A DNA stretch of 64,000 bases from Paraburkholderia ultramafica (lineage in GTDB: Bacteria > Pseudomonadota > Gammaproteobacteria > Burkholderiales > Burkholderiaceae): assembly GCF_902859915.1 (NCBI RefSeq), contig NZ_CADIKK010000028.1:42587-106586 (forward strand). Reading direction: 5' to 3'. The notes under the pieces were generated by a model that was not told the origin of the DNA, did not search any database, and worked only from the letters and a program-made list of their open reading frames with translations. Below are positions 17,255-26,478 of this stretch, piece by piece. How positions within the stretch are numbered: position 1 is the first letter of the stretch; each line of letters opens with the position of its first letter. Made by a program: the position numbers and the translations under genes.

Positions 17255-20041
17255 CTACGGTATTAACCCACGCTGACGAGCAAGTCGCACGACAGCCGCG
17301 CGGCGATGAACGCCGAACTTTTCGAAAAGCTTCCTCCAGTACCATTTGACGGTGCTATCCGCCAGCCCAAGCGTTTCCGCTATTTCCCCGGTGTCAAGGC
17401 TACGCGCCGTCAGGCGCAGGATCTCAATTTCCCTTTCAGAAAGGGCGCCGCTCTGTTCAGTAGTTGGCGGAGAGGGGGTATCTGAAACACGCGAGGACCG
17501 TGGATCGATCCCGGCTGCGCGCGCAATGACGTTCGTGTAGTCCGCGGGCAGCGACTCTGTAGAGGCCGTGTTACTTAGCAGTTCCTCTAGCAGTTCGGAG
17601 ACGACTATTCCTTCGTCGATGATGCTGCGAATGAAGGGCCCGGAGCTTCCAAGATACAGTGCTTCTGTCAGCGAGCGTCGCGCCGCGTTCGACTCGCCGG
17701 CGCGAACGTAAAGGCGAGTTAGCAGGGGCAGCAGGCGGATACTTGAACGGTAGCAGCGACGATCGCGTGTCCACGCAATCCAACGGCGCAATAGATTGAT
17801 GCTGTCTGCAAGTTCGCCACGTTCGCAGGCGAGTCGGATGTGGGCGATAGCAAACTGCTCCTTTGTCGTGTCTACTTGACCACTAGGAGAGACGGTTCGT
17901 AGTCCTTCGGCATATCTTCTGCTTAAGCTTATGCGCTCGGCCTCGCGATATTGGCCGTCTGAAATGAGCAGTCTAATTCGCTCCGCGAGAACGTGTGCGT
18001 GTACCCGAGGCAACGTATATCGGTCGGCGATGTGCGTCGCGACGTCCAGAGCTGCATGAGCATCGGAGAAGTTTCTCCGGGTGCGAGCAAGGCTCGCCGT
18101 CGTCAAGTGTCGGGCGATGACGGAGTCAACGACACCGAATGCGGGGGAAGTCTCGTTGCACTCGTCAATAAGCTGCTGAGCCTCTTCAAGGCGATCCTCC
18201 TCGTAGAGAACTTGTGCTAGCTGAACGCCTGGCATGGACGATAGCGTCGAACGCTCGCCCAGAATCTTATCAGCGAGCCGCTTGGCTTCGCGTAGCGAAC
18301 GTTCGGCGGCCGATAAATCACCGCACATGAACGAGGTTCCACCCATGACGGTGTCCAGAAAAACATTGCCATACCTTGCACCTGCCGCTATCAACTGTTG
18401 TCGAATCGTTTCAGCTTCTGCGAGCGTAAGTTCACAATCGTAGCTTTCCCGCCTGCAGATGATCATTGCTATCGCCACGGAACCATTCATGAACAGATCG
18501 CATTCACCGAACCTTTCGTTCCATACGGAGCCGGCACGAAGGGCACCCACTAGATCGTCGGTGATAACCTTGAGCATCACCTCTCGGTGCTCAAGTTTGA
18601 TGAGCAGACTATGTTCGTTCAGTATGTCGTCACGTCCATCTTCTTCTGCTGCGCACTGGGGGCCGCTGTATAGCAGCTGGCGAACACGCTCGAGGCTCTG
18701 CTTAGCCTCGGCAAAATTCCAAAGGATGCTGTTTTCAAATGCAAGTTCCAGCTGAAGTGTCGGTAGCGCATTGGCAATCTCAGCAGGCAATTTCGAAGCG
18801 TACGTTTTCAGTATTGCAGTTTGGCCACTTGCAAACAATCCGGTACAGCCAGCGTCGAGAAGCTGTCCTGCGCGCAAGTTATCGCCGATTGAGAAGGCGT
18901 GCCCTATGGCGTCGGTCGTATAGCCGTGCGCCTCCAACCAGTTCGCAGCTCTTCGATGGTATTCGATCGCGCTTTCTGGTTGACGTTCGTTGAGTCGTTT
19001 CTGAAGCAATTCGGCAAACAGGTGATGGTATCGATACCAAATTCTGTCTCGATCGAGTGACAGCAGAAAAAGGTTTAAGGATTCAAGACAATCAATTATC
19101 AAGCGGCTTCCATGTCTGTTTAGTACGAAGTCCGCCAAGTCCGCGTTGAATTTTTCAAGAATCGATGTCGCAAGAAGAAACTCACGGAGTTCTTGAGGAA
19201 GATGTAGAACGACCTCTTCCATCAGGAAGTCTTCGATATTTCGATCAGCGCCACTGAACTCGTCAAGAAAGGACTGTACGTCGCCAGACGTGCGCATCGC
19301 AATCGCGGCCATTTGCAGGCTGGCTACCCAGCCTTCCGTTTTTTTCCGCAGACGCTCGGCTTGGGCGGGCGATATGATTGGGCCTCCTGTAGCGTCGATA
19401 AATGCCTTGGTTTCGTCATCCGAGAAAGCGAGATCATTCGACGACAATTCGAAAACCTCCCCAATCACGCGTAATCGCGCCAAAGGGAGATTCGGCTGTG
19501 CCGACATGTGCCGACACGCGATGACGATATGGACCTTATCGAGCGAAGCCGTCAAGATCGAACCAAGAAGAGAAAGTACGTCAGGTTCCTCGATCAGGTG
19601 GAAGTCGTCGAAGAAAATGAAGAGGCGCTCGTGCAGCGCGGACAGCTTGTTCAACAACTCTTCCTTGAGCGCGGTCACGGAAGGCAGGTAGGTGATCCCA
19701 TTAATCTGACCGACGATCGATGATTCGAGTGTCTCAGACATCGCTCCAGACAGGTGCATCGCTTGCCAAAGATGACGATAGAACCGGACGAGGTCGTTGT
19801 CGTCCCGATCGATGTTGATCCACGCGACCCGGTGCCGTTGCGTGAGTAGGCTTTCATAGATCTGGCTAAGTAAGCTGCTCTTGCCGTAACCAGCGGGCGC
19901 AGTAACTAGTACCAGGCGCCGGTCGCCGTTGCGCACGAAGTCGCGCATGAGCCGTTCCCGTTTAAGGAGTTGCCGGCGCTGGCGTGGAGGGCGAAGCTTG
20001 GTGGTGGTTATCGAGGCGATGTTTTGGATTGCTCCTGTCAT
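17255..20041 (-). CDS. MalT/LAL-type ATP-dependent LuxR regulator
   Basis: This 928-residue regulator has the LAL architecture. The start is TTTKLRPPRQRRQLLKRERL, with a Walker A motif APAGYGKSS at 48-56 and a Walker B motif LFIFFDDFH. A long helical TPR-like sensor region spans roughly 350-830. The C-terminal LuxR helix-turn-helix is LSEREIEILRLTARSLDTGE, then LADSTVKWYWRKLFEKFGVH. Members bind ATP and a small inducer and activate nearby catabolic operons. A GGAGAGG site precedes the start. Upstream, divergently, lies the deleted vanAB copy, so a role in aromatic catabolism is plausible but unproven. It ends 78 bases before IclR copy 1. Confidence 0.88.
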   Translation of the reverse strand: MTGAIQNIASITTTKLRPPRQRRQLLKRERLMRDFVRNGDRRLVLVTAPAGYGKSSLLSQIYESLLTQRHRVAWINIDRDDNDLVRFYRHLWQAMHLSGAMSETLESSIVGQINGITYLPSVTALKEELLNKLSALHERLFIFFDDFHLIEEPDVLSLLGSILTASLDKVHIVIACRHMSAQPNLPLARLRVIGEVFELSSNDLAFSDDETKAFIDATGGPIISPAQAERLRKKTEGWVASLQMAAIAMRTSGDVQSFLDEFSGADRNIEDFLMEEVVLHLPQELREFLLATSILEKFNADLADFVLNRHGSRLIIDCLESLNLFLLSLDRDRIWYRYHHLFAELLQKRLNERQPESAIEYHRRAANWLEAHGYTTDAIGHAFSIGDNLRAGQLLDAGCTGLFASGQTAILKTYASKLPAEIANALPTLQLELAFENSILWNFAEAKQSLERVRQLLYSGPQCAAEEDGRDDILNEHSLLIKLEHREVMLKVITDDLVGALRAGSVWNERFGECDLFMNGSVAIAMIICRRESYDCELTLAEAETIRQQLIAAGARYGNVFLDTVMGGTSFMCGDLSAAERSLREAKRLADKILGERSTLSSMPGVQLAQVLYEEDRLEEAQQLIDECNETSPAFGVVDSVIARHLTTASLARTRRNFSDAHAALDVATHIADRYTLPRVHAHVLAERIRLLISDGQYREAERISLSRRYAEGLRTVSPSGQVDTTKEQFAIAHIRLACERGELADSINLLRRWIAWTRDRRCYRSSIRLLPLLTRLYVRAGESNAARRSLTEALYLGSSGPFIRSIIDEGIVVSELLEELLSNTASTESLPADYTNVIARAAGIDPRSSRVSDTPSPPTTEQSGALSEREIEILRLTARSLDTGEIAETLGLADSTVKWYWRKLFEKFGVHRRAAVVRLARQRGLIP

Positions 20042-20290
20042 GTCCTCTCCAATCGAACTTCCAGACTTTCTTGCGAAGTCCTCGTCTCGGCGATCAATAT
20101 GCGCGCACGCCGGCTTACCCCATGCGACGTTAGTTCAATGACCTATTCAAAATTCCGATTCTGCCTACGCGAGCGAGCCCCAAGCGTGAGCGGTGAGCCG
20201 AACATACGTCGTTGGGTGCGGGGCCGCGATGGTATGAAAACACCGCGTCTCAGCAGCCTCAGTGTACTTAACTTATGGGTCGTTGTTGCG

Positions 20291-20531
20291 GCGTCTTGGG
20301 GATCCTTTGGGGCAAGTGCAAGTCAGCCAGCTCGGTTTTATGCTGCATTGCAGCATGGATTTTCCAGGTATTTCTTCTGATACGCCACCCGCCTTTGCGG
20401 AGGGCGGCTGTTCCGTCGTCGCTCAGTAGACTGAATACGTATAAGCAAAGTCGTTCGCGCCACTGAGCCCGCGACGGCGGATTATCCCCAAGGAGACGTC
20501 ATGTTTGTCAAGAGCAGCTGGTACTGCGCTG
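20291..20531 (+). repeat. Duplicated vanA promoter region, copy 1
   Basis: About 241 bases closely match 25133-25373, differing at scattered bases and small indels. The repeat covers the leader, the palindrome ATACGTAT (20435-20442), the ribosome binding site AAGGAGACGTC and the first vanA codons. It ends exactly where this copy jumps to internal vanB sequence. Confidence 0.85.
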
Positions 20532-20690
20532 AATCACGCCAATCATATCGATGATCAGGCGCTGTGAATCCATCGGGAAACCGTGGCAACTGTACTACTG
20601 CACGGGCAATCGGCAGAGGACTGCGTTTTACGAAGAACTCCTGGCCTTTGGGACGGAGCGATGCACAGTTCACTTCGACGATGAGGTGTG
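20501..20690 (+). pseudogene. Internally deleted vanAB copy
   Basis: It starts exactly like vanA (MFVKSSWYCAE against MFVKNSWYCAG) behind the same leader. Then it switches to the middle of vanB: nucleotides from about 20534 match 26834-26986, the part encoding MIRRCESIGKPWQLYYCT and RTAFYEEL. The vanB match stops at about 20686. A duplicate vanAB operon has thus lost most of vanA, the start of vanB and the ferredoxin end. The vanA frame stops after 17 codons. It cannot encode a demethylase. Confidence 0.85.
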
Positions 20691-20693
20691 TTC

Positions 20694-20759
20694 ATGCTCG
20701 ATGAGCAAACCCCGGATGAGCTGTTGGGAACGGCGAGCAGGATTGGAGTCCGAACATGA
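20694..20759 (+). CDS. Possible 21-residue leader peptide
   Basis: The frame MLDEQTPDELLGTASRIGVR-T ends in TGA and overlaps the next ATG (ATGA at 20756). It may be a leader, or the start of a gene whose frame has since shifted. No convincing ribosome binding site is seen. It begins right after the vanB fragment ends. Confidence 0.25.
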   Translation: MLDEQTPDELLGTASRIGVRT

Positions 20760-21004
20760 ACACTTGCGAAGGATCATTGCGTCTGTTAGTTGGAAAGTGG
20801 TTCGGGTCGACGCCACTCATGCCCGTTCGTGTGTTTGACTTTGGTCGCGTGACACCGGGCGGAGCTCGATACGTACGCGTTGGCGTGGCCCGCCCAAATC
20901 GCACATTGGCGATCGTGTTTTTCCGGCACGGCGATGGTTCATGGAACGTCTTTCCACCAGCTCCAGGAGAACCCTCAATGCAGGCGTACCCGATGGCTGC
21001 GTGA
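20756..21004 (+). CDS. Small hypothetical protein
   Basis: This 82-residue protein starts MNTCEGSLRLLVGKWFGSTP and contains RVFDFGRVTPGGARYVRVGV and FFRHGDGSWNVFPP. The composition and alternation of hydrophobic and charged residues look like a folded beta-rich domain. It recalls small conserved Burkholderia proteins, but I do not recognise a named family. It lies 72 bases ahead of the GlxA regulator on the same strand. Confidence 0.5.
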   Translation: MNTCEGSLRLLVGKWFGSTPLMPVRVFDFGRVTPGGARYVRVGVARPNRTLAIVFFRHGDGSWNVFPPAPGEPSMQAYPMAA

Positions 21005-21076
21005 CGGCAGACATCGACGGAAGGGCGGTCACCTGTCCCGTTGCACTGATGGAAGGAAGTATCAAGAGGTAGAGGA

Positions 21077-22108
21077 ATGGATCTGTCATTGCGCTACAGG
21101 CCGCGAACGCTTGACGTCGTTATCTATCCCGGTTTCAAGGCCATCGAGGCCGTGGCCACCATACACGTCTTCGATGACGCGAACGCGCGTCTTGCCGCAG
21201 CAGGGCATCCACCCGTGTACGACATGCGGATCACCGCGCCGAACGCCGGTTCGGTCAAGTCCCATACCCTGGTCTCTCTTGAAGCGCATAAGGCACTCAG
21301 CACGCTGGCATTGCCTGATATAGCCGTCGTTGTGGGTGCCCCAGACATCGAGCGGGCGCTTGTCGACACGCCATCGATCGTCGACTGGTGCCGGAGCGCG
21401 GCACCCCGGATCGGGAGAATGGTCGGCCTTTGCTCGGGCAGCTTCTTTCTCGCTGAAGCTGGTATTTTGAGCGGTAGGCGGGCAACGACGCACTGGAGTG
21501 TTGCAGCCTTGCTGAGGAAGCGGTATCCGGACGTGCGTGTACAGCCTGATTCGATCTTCGTTCGTGACGATGAACTGTGGACTTCGGCCGGCGTATCGTC
21601 CGGGATGGACCTCGCGCTGGCGATGATTGAGGAAGATCTCGGTCGCGATATCGCGCTCGCTGTTGCACGGGATCTGGTCGTGTATTTAAAGCGCCCGGGC
21701 GGCCAGTCGCAGTTCAGCGTTCATCTGAATAGCCAGATGACCGACCATCCCACGATACGCTCCGTACAGGAATGGATCCTGACTACGCTATACAGCGAGT
21801 TCACCATTGCCGACCTCGCGAGGCGTGCGGCTATGAGTGAGCGTAACTTTGCGCGTGTTTTTGCGAAAGAAACCGGGCATGGCCCAGCCGAATTCATTGA
21901 GATCGCGCGTGTGGAGCTCGCTCGCAGGTTGCTTGAAGAACAGAATCTGCCTATCAAGACGGTGGCTGCCAGAAGTGGTTTCCGCTCCGACGATCTTATG
22001 CGTCGAGCGTTCCAGCGACGTTGTGGCGTGGCACCAAGGGAATATCGTGAGCGATTCGCTGGTACAGGAGTAGCGGATCAACTGACTTCCGTTACTCCTG
22101 ACCTGTAA
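21077..22108 (+). CDS. GlxA-family transcriptional regulator (DJ-1/PfpI domain plus AraC helix-turn-helix)
   Basis: This 343-residue regulator has an N-terminal class-I amidotransferase-like domain (about 10-190) with MVGLCSGSFFLAEAGIL at the nucleophile elbow. A two-helix AraC DNA-binding domain follows (FTIADLARRAAMSERNFARV, then IKTVAARSGFRSDDLMRRAF and APREYRERF). Such proteins usually activate catabolic or amine-utilisation genes; the inducer is unknown. AGAGG precedes ATG. It converges on the GST gene 17 bases away, so it may control the frmA-fghA-gst group or van genes; this is inference. Confidence 0.85.
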   Translation: MDLSLRYRPRTLDVVIYPGFKAIEAVATIHVFDDANARLAAAGHPPVYDMRITAPNAGSVKSHTLVSLEAHKALSTLALPDIAVVVGAPDIERALVDTPSIVDWCRSAAPRIGRMVGLCSGSFFLAEAGILSGRRATTHWSVAALLRKRYPDVRVQPDSIFVRDDELWTSAGVSSGMDLALAMIEEDLGRDIALAVARDLVVYLKRPGGQSQFSVHLNSQMTDHPTIRSVQEWILTTLYSEFTIADLARRAAMSERNFARVFAKETGHGPAEFIEIARVELARRLLEEQNLPIKTVAARSGFRSDDLMRRAFQRRCGVAPREYRERFAGTGVADQLTSVTPDL

Positions 22109-22125
22109 TTCTCGCCGCGATTTGC

Positions 22126-22722
22126 TTAGATACCCGGCATCGGAATATAGCCAGGAAGCGCCTTCATCCGCTCGATCCAGGCGAGGATGTTGGGGTAGGG
22201 TGACAGATCGATTCCGCCTTCGCCTGCAAGGGCCGTATAGGGGAAGCACGCGATATCGGCTACGGTCGAACGGCCCAGCTCCAGCCATTCCCGGTCTGCG
22301 AGGTGGGCGTTCAGGATGCCAAAGACGCGATTGGCACCGGCCTGGAGATTCTCGAGGTCCAGCGGATAGTCGAGAATCTTGACAAGTCGAGCCCCCGCCG
22401 AGCTCATGATTTCACCGCCGCCCGTGGCAAGCCACTGAGCCACGCGGCCAGCACCTTCGGCGTCCGCCGGAAACCAATTGCCGCTGGAGTCGTACTTTCG
22501 CGCAAGATAGACAAGGATCGCCTGAGCATCGCGCAGACGAAGATCGCCGTCTTCGAGGATCGGAATTTCGCCGAACGGGTTCAGCGCAAGATACTTGTCG
22601 TTCTTGTGTTCCTTGTTCACAAAATCGACGTTTGTCTTTTCATACTCCTTGCCGAGGATGTTTAGAAACAGGCGGATTTTGTAGCAGCTGCCAGACAGCT
22701 CGAAGTCATACAGATGGATCAT
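22126..22722 (-). CDS. Glutathione S-transferase
   Basis: This 198-residue cytosolic GST has a thioredoxin-like N-terminal domain (MIHLYDFELSGSCYKIRLFL, then NPFGEIPILEDGDLRLRDAQ with the glutathione-binding cis-Pro and E/D-S/A-Q segment). A helical C-terminal domain follows (WLELGRSTVADIACFPYTAL). I chose ATG 22722 because AAGGAG is seven bases upstream. It follows frmA and fghA on the same strand with short gaps, so it probably serves the same glutathione-dependent formaldehyde or aromatic detoxification unit. The substrate cannot be read from sequence. Confidence 0.85.
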   Translation of the reverse strand: MIHLYDFELSGSCYKIRLFLNILGKEYEKTNVDFVNKEHKNDKYLALNPFGEIPILEDGDLRLRDAQAILVYLARKYDSSGNWFPADAEGAGRVAQWLATGGGEIMSSAGARLVKILDYPLDLENLQAGANRVFGILNAHLADREWLELGRSTVADIACFPYTALAGEGGIDLSPYPNILAWIERMKALPGYIPMPGI

Positions 22723-22772
22723 TGGAACGCTCCTTTCAGAAACCTGTTTCAAATGGGTCGAGCTGCTGCGAA

Positions 22773-23615
22773 CTAACGCAGGCATCGACTGTGGAAGGCG
22801 ATGTGATCACCGATGAACGTTGAAACAAAGTAATAGCCGTGGTCATAGCCCGTCCGGCGTCGCAGCTCCAGTGGCTGTCCCGAAATCGCACAGGCCATCG
22901 CGAGGGCATCCGGGTTCAATTGCTCCAGGAGAAACGGGTCGTTGAGTCCCTGGTCGACCAGTAGTGGAAAGTCAAGACGCCGGTTGAGGTTCAGCAGCAA
23001 CTCGGAAGCGTCATACTGGGACCAGGTCTCCTGACTGGGTCCAAGGTAGTGGCCAAAGGCCTTTTTCCCCCATTGACACTGCGAAGGAGCCGCGATCGGA
23101 GCGAGCGCGGACATTGACCTGAACACATGGCGGTTACGCAAGCCCAGCACCAGAGCACCGTGACCTCCCATTGAATGGCCAGAAACGCCCATCCGGCTCG
23201 TGTTCACGGGAAGATGAGTTGCGATTACATCCGGCAGTTCGTGCAGAACGTACGAATACATGCGGTAATGGCGAGACCAAGGTTCCAGGGTGGCATCTAT
23301 GTAAAAACCGGCCCCGATACCGACATCCCAGGCACCGGGTTCGTCTGCCACGCTGTCTCCGCGTGGACTCGTGTCCGGCGTAATGATGGCTATGCCGTGT
23401 TCCGCGGCGTACCGTTGGGCACCAGCCTTGATCGCAAACGTCTCCTCGTTGCAGGTCAATCCCGCGAGAAAGAATAAAACTGGTACCTTCCGGAGCGAAG
23501 CCTGCGGTGGGAGATAAGCGCCGAAGCGCATGAACCCTTTCACCGAAGACGACTCATGACGGTAGAACCGCTGTACGCCCCTGAAGCAGGGCTGTTCGGA
23601 TAAAAGCTCCAACAT
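22773..23615 (-). CDS. fghA: S-formylglutathione hydrolase
   Basis: This 280-residue esterase-D family alpha/beta hydrolase splits S-formylglutathione into formate and glutathione. The nucleophile elbow GHSMGGHGA, Asp in VDQGLNDPFL and His in YDHGYYF form the triad. Family blocks FFLAGLTCNEETF and DTSPRGDSVADEPGAWDVG are intact. The start MLELLSEQPCF (ATG 23615) is preferred because it fits family length; longer frames overlap frmA. It lies 16 bases after frmA, so the two are co-transcribed. Confidence 0.93.
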   Translation of the reverse strand: MLELLSEQPCFRGVQRFYRHESSSVKGFMRFGAYLPPQASLRKVPVLFFLAGLTCNEETFAIKAGAQRYAAEHGIAIITPDTSPRGDSVADEPGAWDVGIGAGFYIDATLEPWSRHYRMYSYVLHELPDVIATHLPVNTSRMGVSGHSMGGHGALVLGLRNRHVFRSMSALAPIAAPSQCQWGKKAFGHYLGPSQETWSQYDASELLLNLNRRLDFPLLVDQGLNDPFLLEQLNPDALAMACAISGQPLELRRRTGYDHGYYFVSTFIGDHIAFHSRCLR

Positions 23616-23631
23616 AGCCGTTGACCCTTGG

Positions 23632-24738
23632 TCAGAAGAGAACGACCGAGCGGATCGACTCACCCTTTTTCATCAGATCGAAGCCTTCGTTGATCTGCTC
23701 GAGCTTAAGATGGTGTGTGATCAGATCGTCGATGTTGATCTTGCCTTCCATGTACCAGTCGACGATCTTCGGCACGTCGGTGCGGCCGCGCGCGCCGCCG
23801 AACGCCGAGCCCTTCCACTCGCGCCCCGTCACCAGCTGGAACGGCCGCGTGCTGATCTCTTCGCCCGCTGCCGCCACGCCGATGATGAATGACTGGCCCC
23901 AGCCCTTGTGCGTGCATTCGAGCGCCTGACGCATCACCCTGGTGTTGCCGATGCATTCGAACGAATAGTCGGCGCCGCCGTCGGTGAGCTGCACGATATG
24001 ATCGACCACGTTGTCGACTTCGTTCGGGTTGATGAAGTGCGTCATGCCGAATTTCGTGGCCAGCTCGACGCGGTCCGGATTGATGTCGACGCCGATTATC
24101 CTGTCGGCACCGACCATTTTGGCGCCTTGGATCACGTTCAAACCGATACCGCCCAGGCCGAACACCGCCACGTTCGCGCCTGCCTCGACCTTCGCCGAAT
24201 ACACCACGGCGCCGACGCCCGTCGTCACGCCGCAGCCGATGTAGCAGATCTTGTCGAACGGCGCGTCTTCACGCACCTTCGCGACCGCGATTTCCGGCAC
24301 GACGATGTAGTTCGAGAACGTGGACGTGCCCATGTAGTGAAACAGCGGCTTGCCGTCGAGCGAGAAACGCGAGGTGGCGTCCGGCATCAGCCCGTTGCCT
24401 TGGGTCGCACGGATCGCCTGACACAGGTTGGTCTTGCGCGACAGGCAGAACTTGCACTGGCGGCATTCCGGCGTGTAGAGCGGAATCACGTGATCGCCCT
24501 TCTTCAGCGTGCCGACGCCGGGACCGACATCGACGATCACGCCCGCGCCTTCGTGGCCGAGAATCGCCGGGAAGAGGCCTTCCGGATCGGCGCCGGACAG
24601 CGTGTAGCAGTCGGTGTGGCAGATGCCCGTCGCCTTCACTTCGATCAGGACTTCACCGGCGCGCGGCCCTTCCAGATCGACTTCTTCGATCGTCAGCGGG
24701 GCGCCGGCTTTCCATGCAACTGCAGCTTTCGTCTTCAT
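23632..24738 (-). CDS. frmA: S-(hydroxymethyl)glutathione dehydrogenase / class III alcohol dehydrogenase
   Basis: This 368-residue zinc- and NAD-dependent enzyme oxidises S-hydroxymethylglutathione to S-formylglutathione. Catalytic zinc ligands lie in GICHTDCYT and LGHEGAG. The structural zinc site is CRQCKFCLSRKTNLC, and the NAD motif is FGLGGIGLNVIQGAKMVGAD. It starts MKTKAAVAWKAGAPLTIEEV. It heads the frmA-fghA-gst group and lies back to back with vanA, whose reaction produces formaldehyde. Confidence 0.95.
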   Translation of the reverse strand: MKTKAAVAWKAGAPLTIEEVDLEGPRAGEVLIEVKATGICHTDCYTLSGADPEGLFPAILGHEGAGVIVDVGPGVGTLKKGDHVIPLYTPECRQCKFCLSRKTNLCQAIRATQGNGLMPDATSRFSLDGKPLFHYMGTSTFSNYIVVPEIAVAKVREDAPFDKICYIGCGVTTGVGAVVYSAKVEAGANVAVFGLGGIGLNVIQGAKMVGADRIIGVDINPDRVELATKFGMTHFINPNEVDNVVDHIVQLTDGGADYSFECIGNTRVMRQALECTHKGWGQSFIIGVAAAGEEISTRPFQLVTGREWKGSAFGGARGRTDVPKIVDWYMEGKINIDDLITHHLKLEQINEGFDLMKKGESIRSVVLF

Positions 24739-24965
24739 GATTGGATTTCCATCGCAATGCTGATTGAACGACCGTCACGTTAAGCGCAGATTTCTCTGCT
24801 CTGCCAAACCGACCTGCTGAATGGCAGTAATCGACGGTTCATTGGCAAGAATCCTGTATCTGTTGGCGGGGGGCAAATCCGACATCACATGGCGGCGCAA
24901 GGTTGAGTAAGCGCCGTCAACAACAAGGCGCCGTTGCCGGCCCCTTGCCGGTTGAGTGATCGTCA

Positions 24966-25116
24966 TCAGAATGGATCGTCGGTGCCGTGGACGTGAGGAT
25001 TGTCGGGAGGTGCGCGTTGCAAGCGCAGCAGATTATGCAGCGCGAGCTGATAGTGCACGCAGATTCGCTCTCGCAGATCGTCGGTGAGTTCGACGACGGT
25101 GTCCGTTTTCGCGGGT
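24966..25116 (-). pseudogene. C-terminal remnant of an unrecognised gene
   Basis: The minus strand reads KTDTVVELTDDLRERICVHY, QLALHNLLRLQRAPPDN, then PHVHGTDDPF and TGA. This is protein-like and well composed. A TGA lies directly upstream in frame and the match region ends where the duplicated van leader begins. It is probably the tail of a gene cut off by the insertion or duplication of the van region. I do not recognise the family. Confidence 0.4.
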
Positions 25117-25132
25117 CAACTCCAGTTGCGTC

Positions 25133-25373
25133 GGCGTCTTGGGGATCCGTTGGGGCAAGTGCAAGTCAGCCAGCTCGTTTTATGATTCATTGCAGGATTG
25201 GTTTTCCAGGTATTTCTTCTGATACGCCACCCGCCTTTGCGGAGGGCGGCGGTTCCGTCGTCGCTCAGTAGACTGAATACGTATAAGCAAAGTCGTTCGC
25301 GCCACTGAACCCGCGACGGCAGATTATCTTCAAGGAGACGTCATGTTTGTCAAGAACAGCTGGTACTGCGCTG
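25133..25373 (+). repeat. Duplicated vanA promoter region, copy 2 (in front of intact vanA)
   Basis: This closely matches 20291-20531. It contains the palindrome ATACGTAT at 25277-25284, some 60 bases before the vanA ATG, which could be an operator (unproven). AAGGAGACGTC provides the ribosome binding site. The presence of the same leader at both copies shows that the promoter moved together with the operon. Confidence 0.85.
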
Positions 25374-26410
25374 GATGGGACTACGAACTGAGCCAAGGCA
25401 AGGAAGCCTTGCTGACACGGCGGATTGCCGGTGAGGAGCTGGTTCTTTATAGAAAGCCGGATGGCAGCGTCGTGGCAATGGAGGATCGCTGCTGCCACCG
25501 TCAAGCGCCACTTAGTCTCGGCAAGAAGGAAGGCGACGCGCTCCGATGCATGTACCACGGATTGAAGTTCGGCCCGGATGGAAAATGTGTCGAGATTCCT
25601 GGGCAGGAGAACATTCCGCCACAGGCCTGTGTTCGTACCTTTCCGGTCGTCGAGAAAAACAACTGGATTTGGGTGTGGATGGGGGATCCGGAAAAGGCAG
25701 ATCCAGACCTGATCTGCTTCTCAGTCGGCCCAGGCGACAGGAACTGGAACATCAAGACGTCGAAAGTGCGCGTCAATGCAAACTACCGGCTTGAAATTGC
25801 AAACCTGATGGATCTAAGCCATGTGACTTGGGTGCACGAGCACACGTTCGGCGGGACAGATGCCTACACCTATGCCGATGCGAAACATACGCTGACCAAA
25901 CGCGGGGTAAATTCGAAATTCTGGTTGCGAGGCGTCCCGGCGCCGGTCTTTGCACAACATCTGTTTCCACAAGGCGCGCTGTTCGATCTTCGATTTGATG
26001 TCGAGATGACGATCCCCTGCAACTTCGTCCTGCATTTCCAGGTCTGGACGCCTGGCTCGGCGACGGATGATGGGGAGCCGACTGGTCAAATGATTCTCGA
26101 CAGTTATGCAAGCCAGGCTATTACGCCGCGCGACGAGGATTCGGTCGACTACTACTACGCGTGGGGATCGAGCGTCGCGACGGATGGGCCGGGTATGAGC
26201 GACATGCTGCACGAGACGATCACTACGGCATTCATTGAGGATAAGGAGATGCTTGAGGCGCAGCACCAGCGAATGAAGGAGCGGCCGAACAAGAAGATGA
26301 TCGAGATCGTTCACGACGCGGCTCCTGGCAAGCTGCTGTGGGTGCTGGACAAGCTTCTGAAGGACGAGGCGTCGGAAGCGGCTCAAGCTCCCGAACTGGC
26401 CGCTTCGTAA
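25343..26410 (+). CDS. vanA: Vanillate O-demethylase, Rieske oxygenase subunit
   Basis: This 355-residue oxygenase converts vanillate to protocatechuate and formaldehyde, with electrons from VanB. The Rieske [2Fe-2S] ligands are C50-x-H52 (DRCCHRQ) and C69-x2-H72 (RCMYHG). Non-heme iron ligands lie in the DLSHVTWVHEHTFG block. AAGGAG precedes ATG by seven bases. It heads vanAB on the plus strand, back to back with frmA, so the formaldehyde product can be removed. A broken duplicate lies at 20501. Confidence 0.93.
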   Translation: MFVKNSWYCAGWDYELSQGKEALLTRRIAGEELVLYRKPDGSVVAMEDRCCHRQAPLSLGKKEGDALRCMYHGLKFGPDGKCVEIPGQENIPPQACVRTFPVVEKNNWIWVWMGDPEKADPDLICFSVGPGDRNWNIKTSKVRVNANYRLEIANLMDLSHVTWVHEHTFGGTDAYTYADAKHTLTKRGVNSKFWLRGVPAPVFAQHLFPQGALFDLRFDVEMTIPCNFVLHFQVWTPGSATDDGEPTGQMILDSYASQAITPRDEDSVDYYYAWGSSVATDGPGMSDMLHETITTAFIEDKEMLEAQHQRMKERPNKKMIEIVHDAAPGKLLWVLDKLLKDEASEAAQAPELAAS

Positions 26411-26478
26411 CGCATCAAATTGACCTGCAAGGGTGCACACACAGGGCACATATCCTGCGACATACACAAGGTGTGGAA

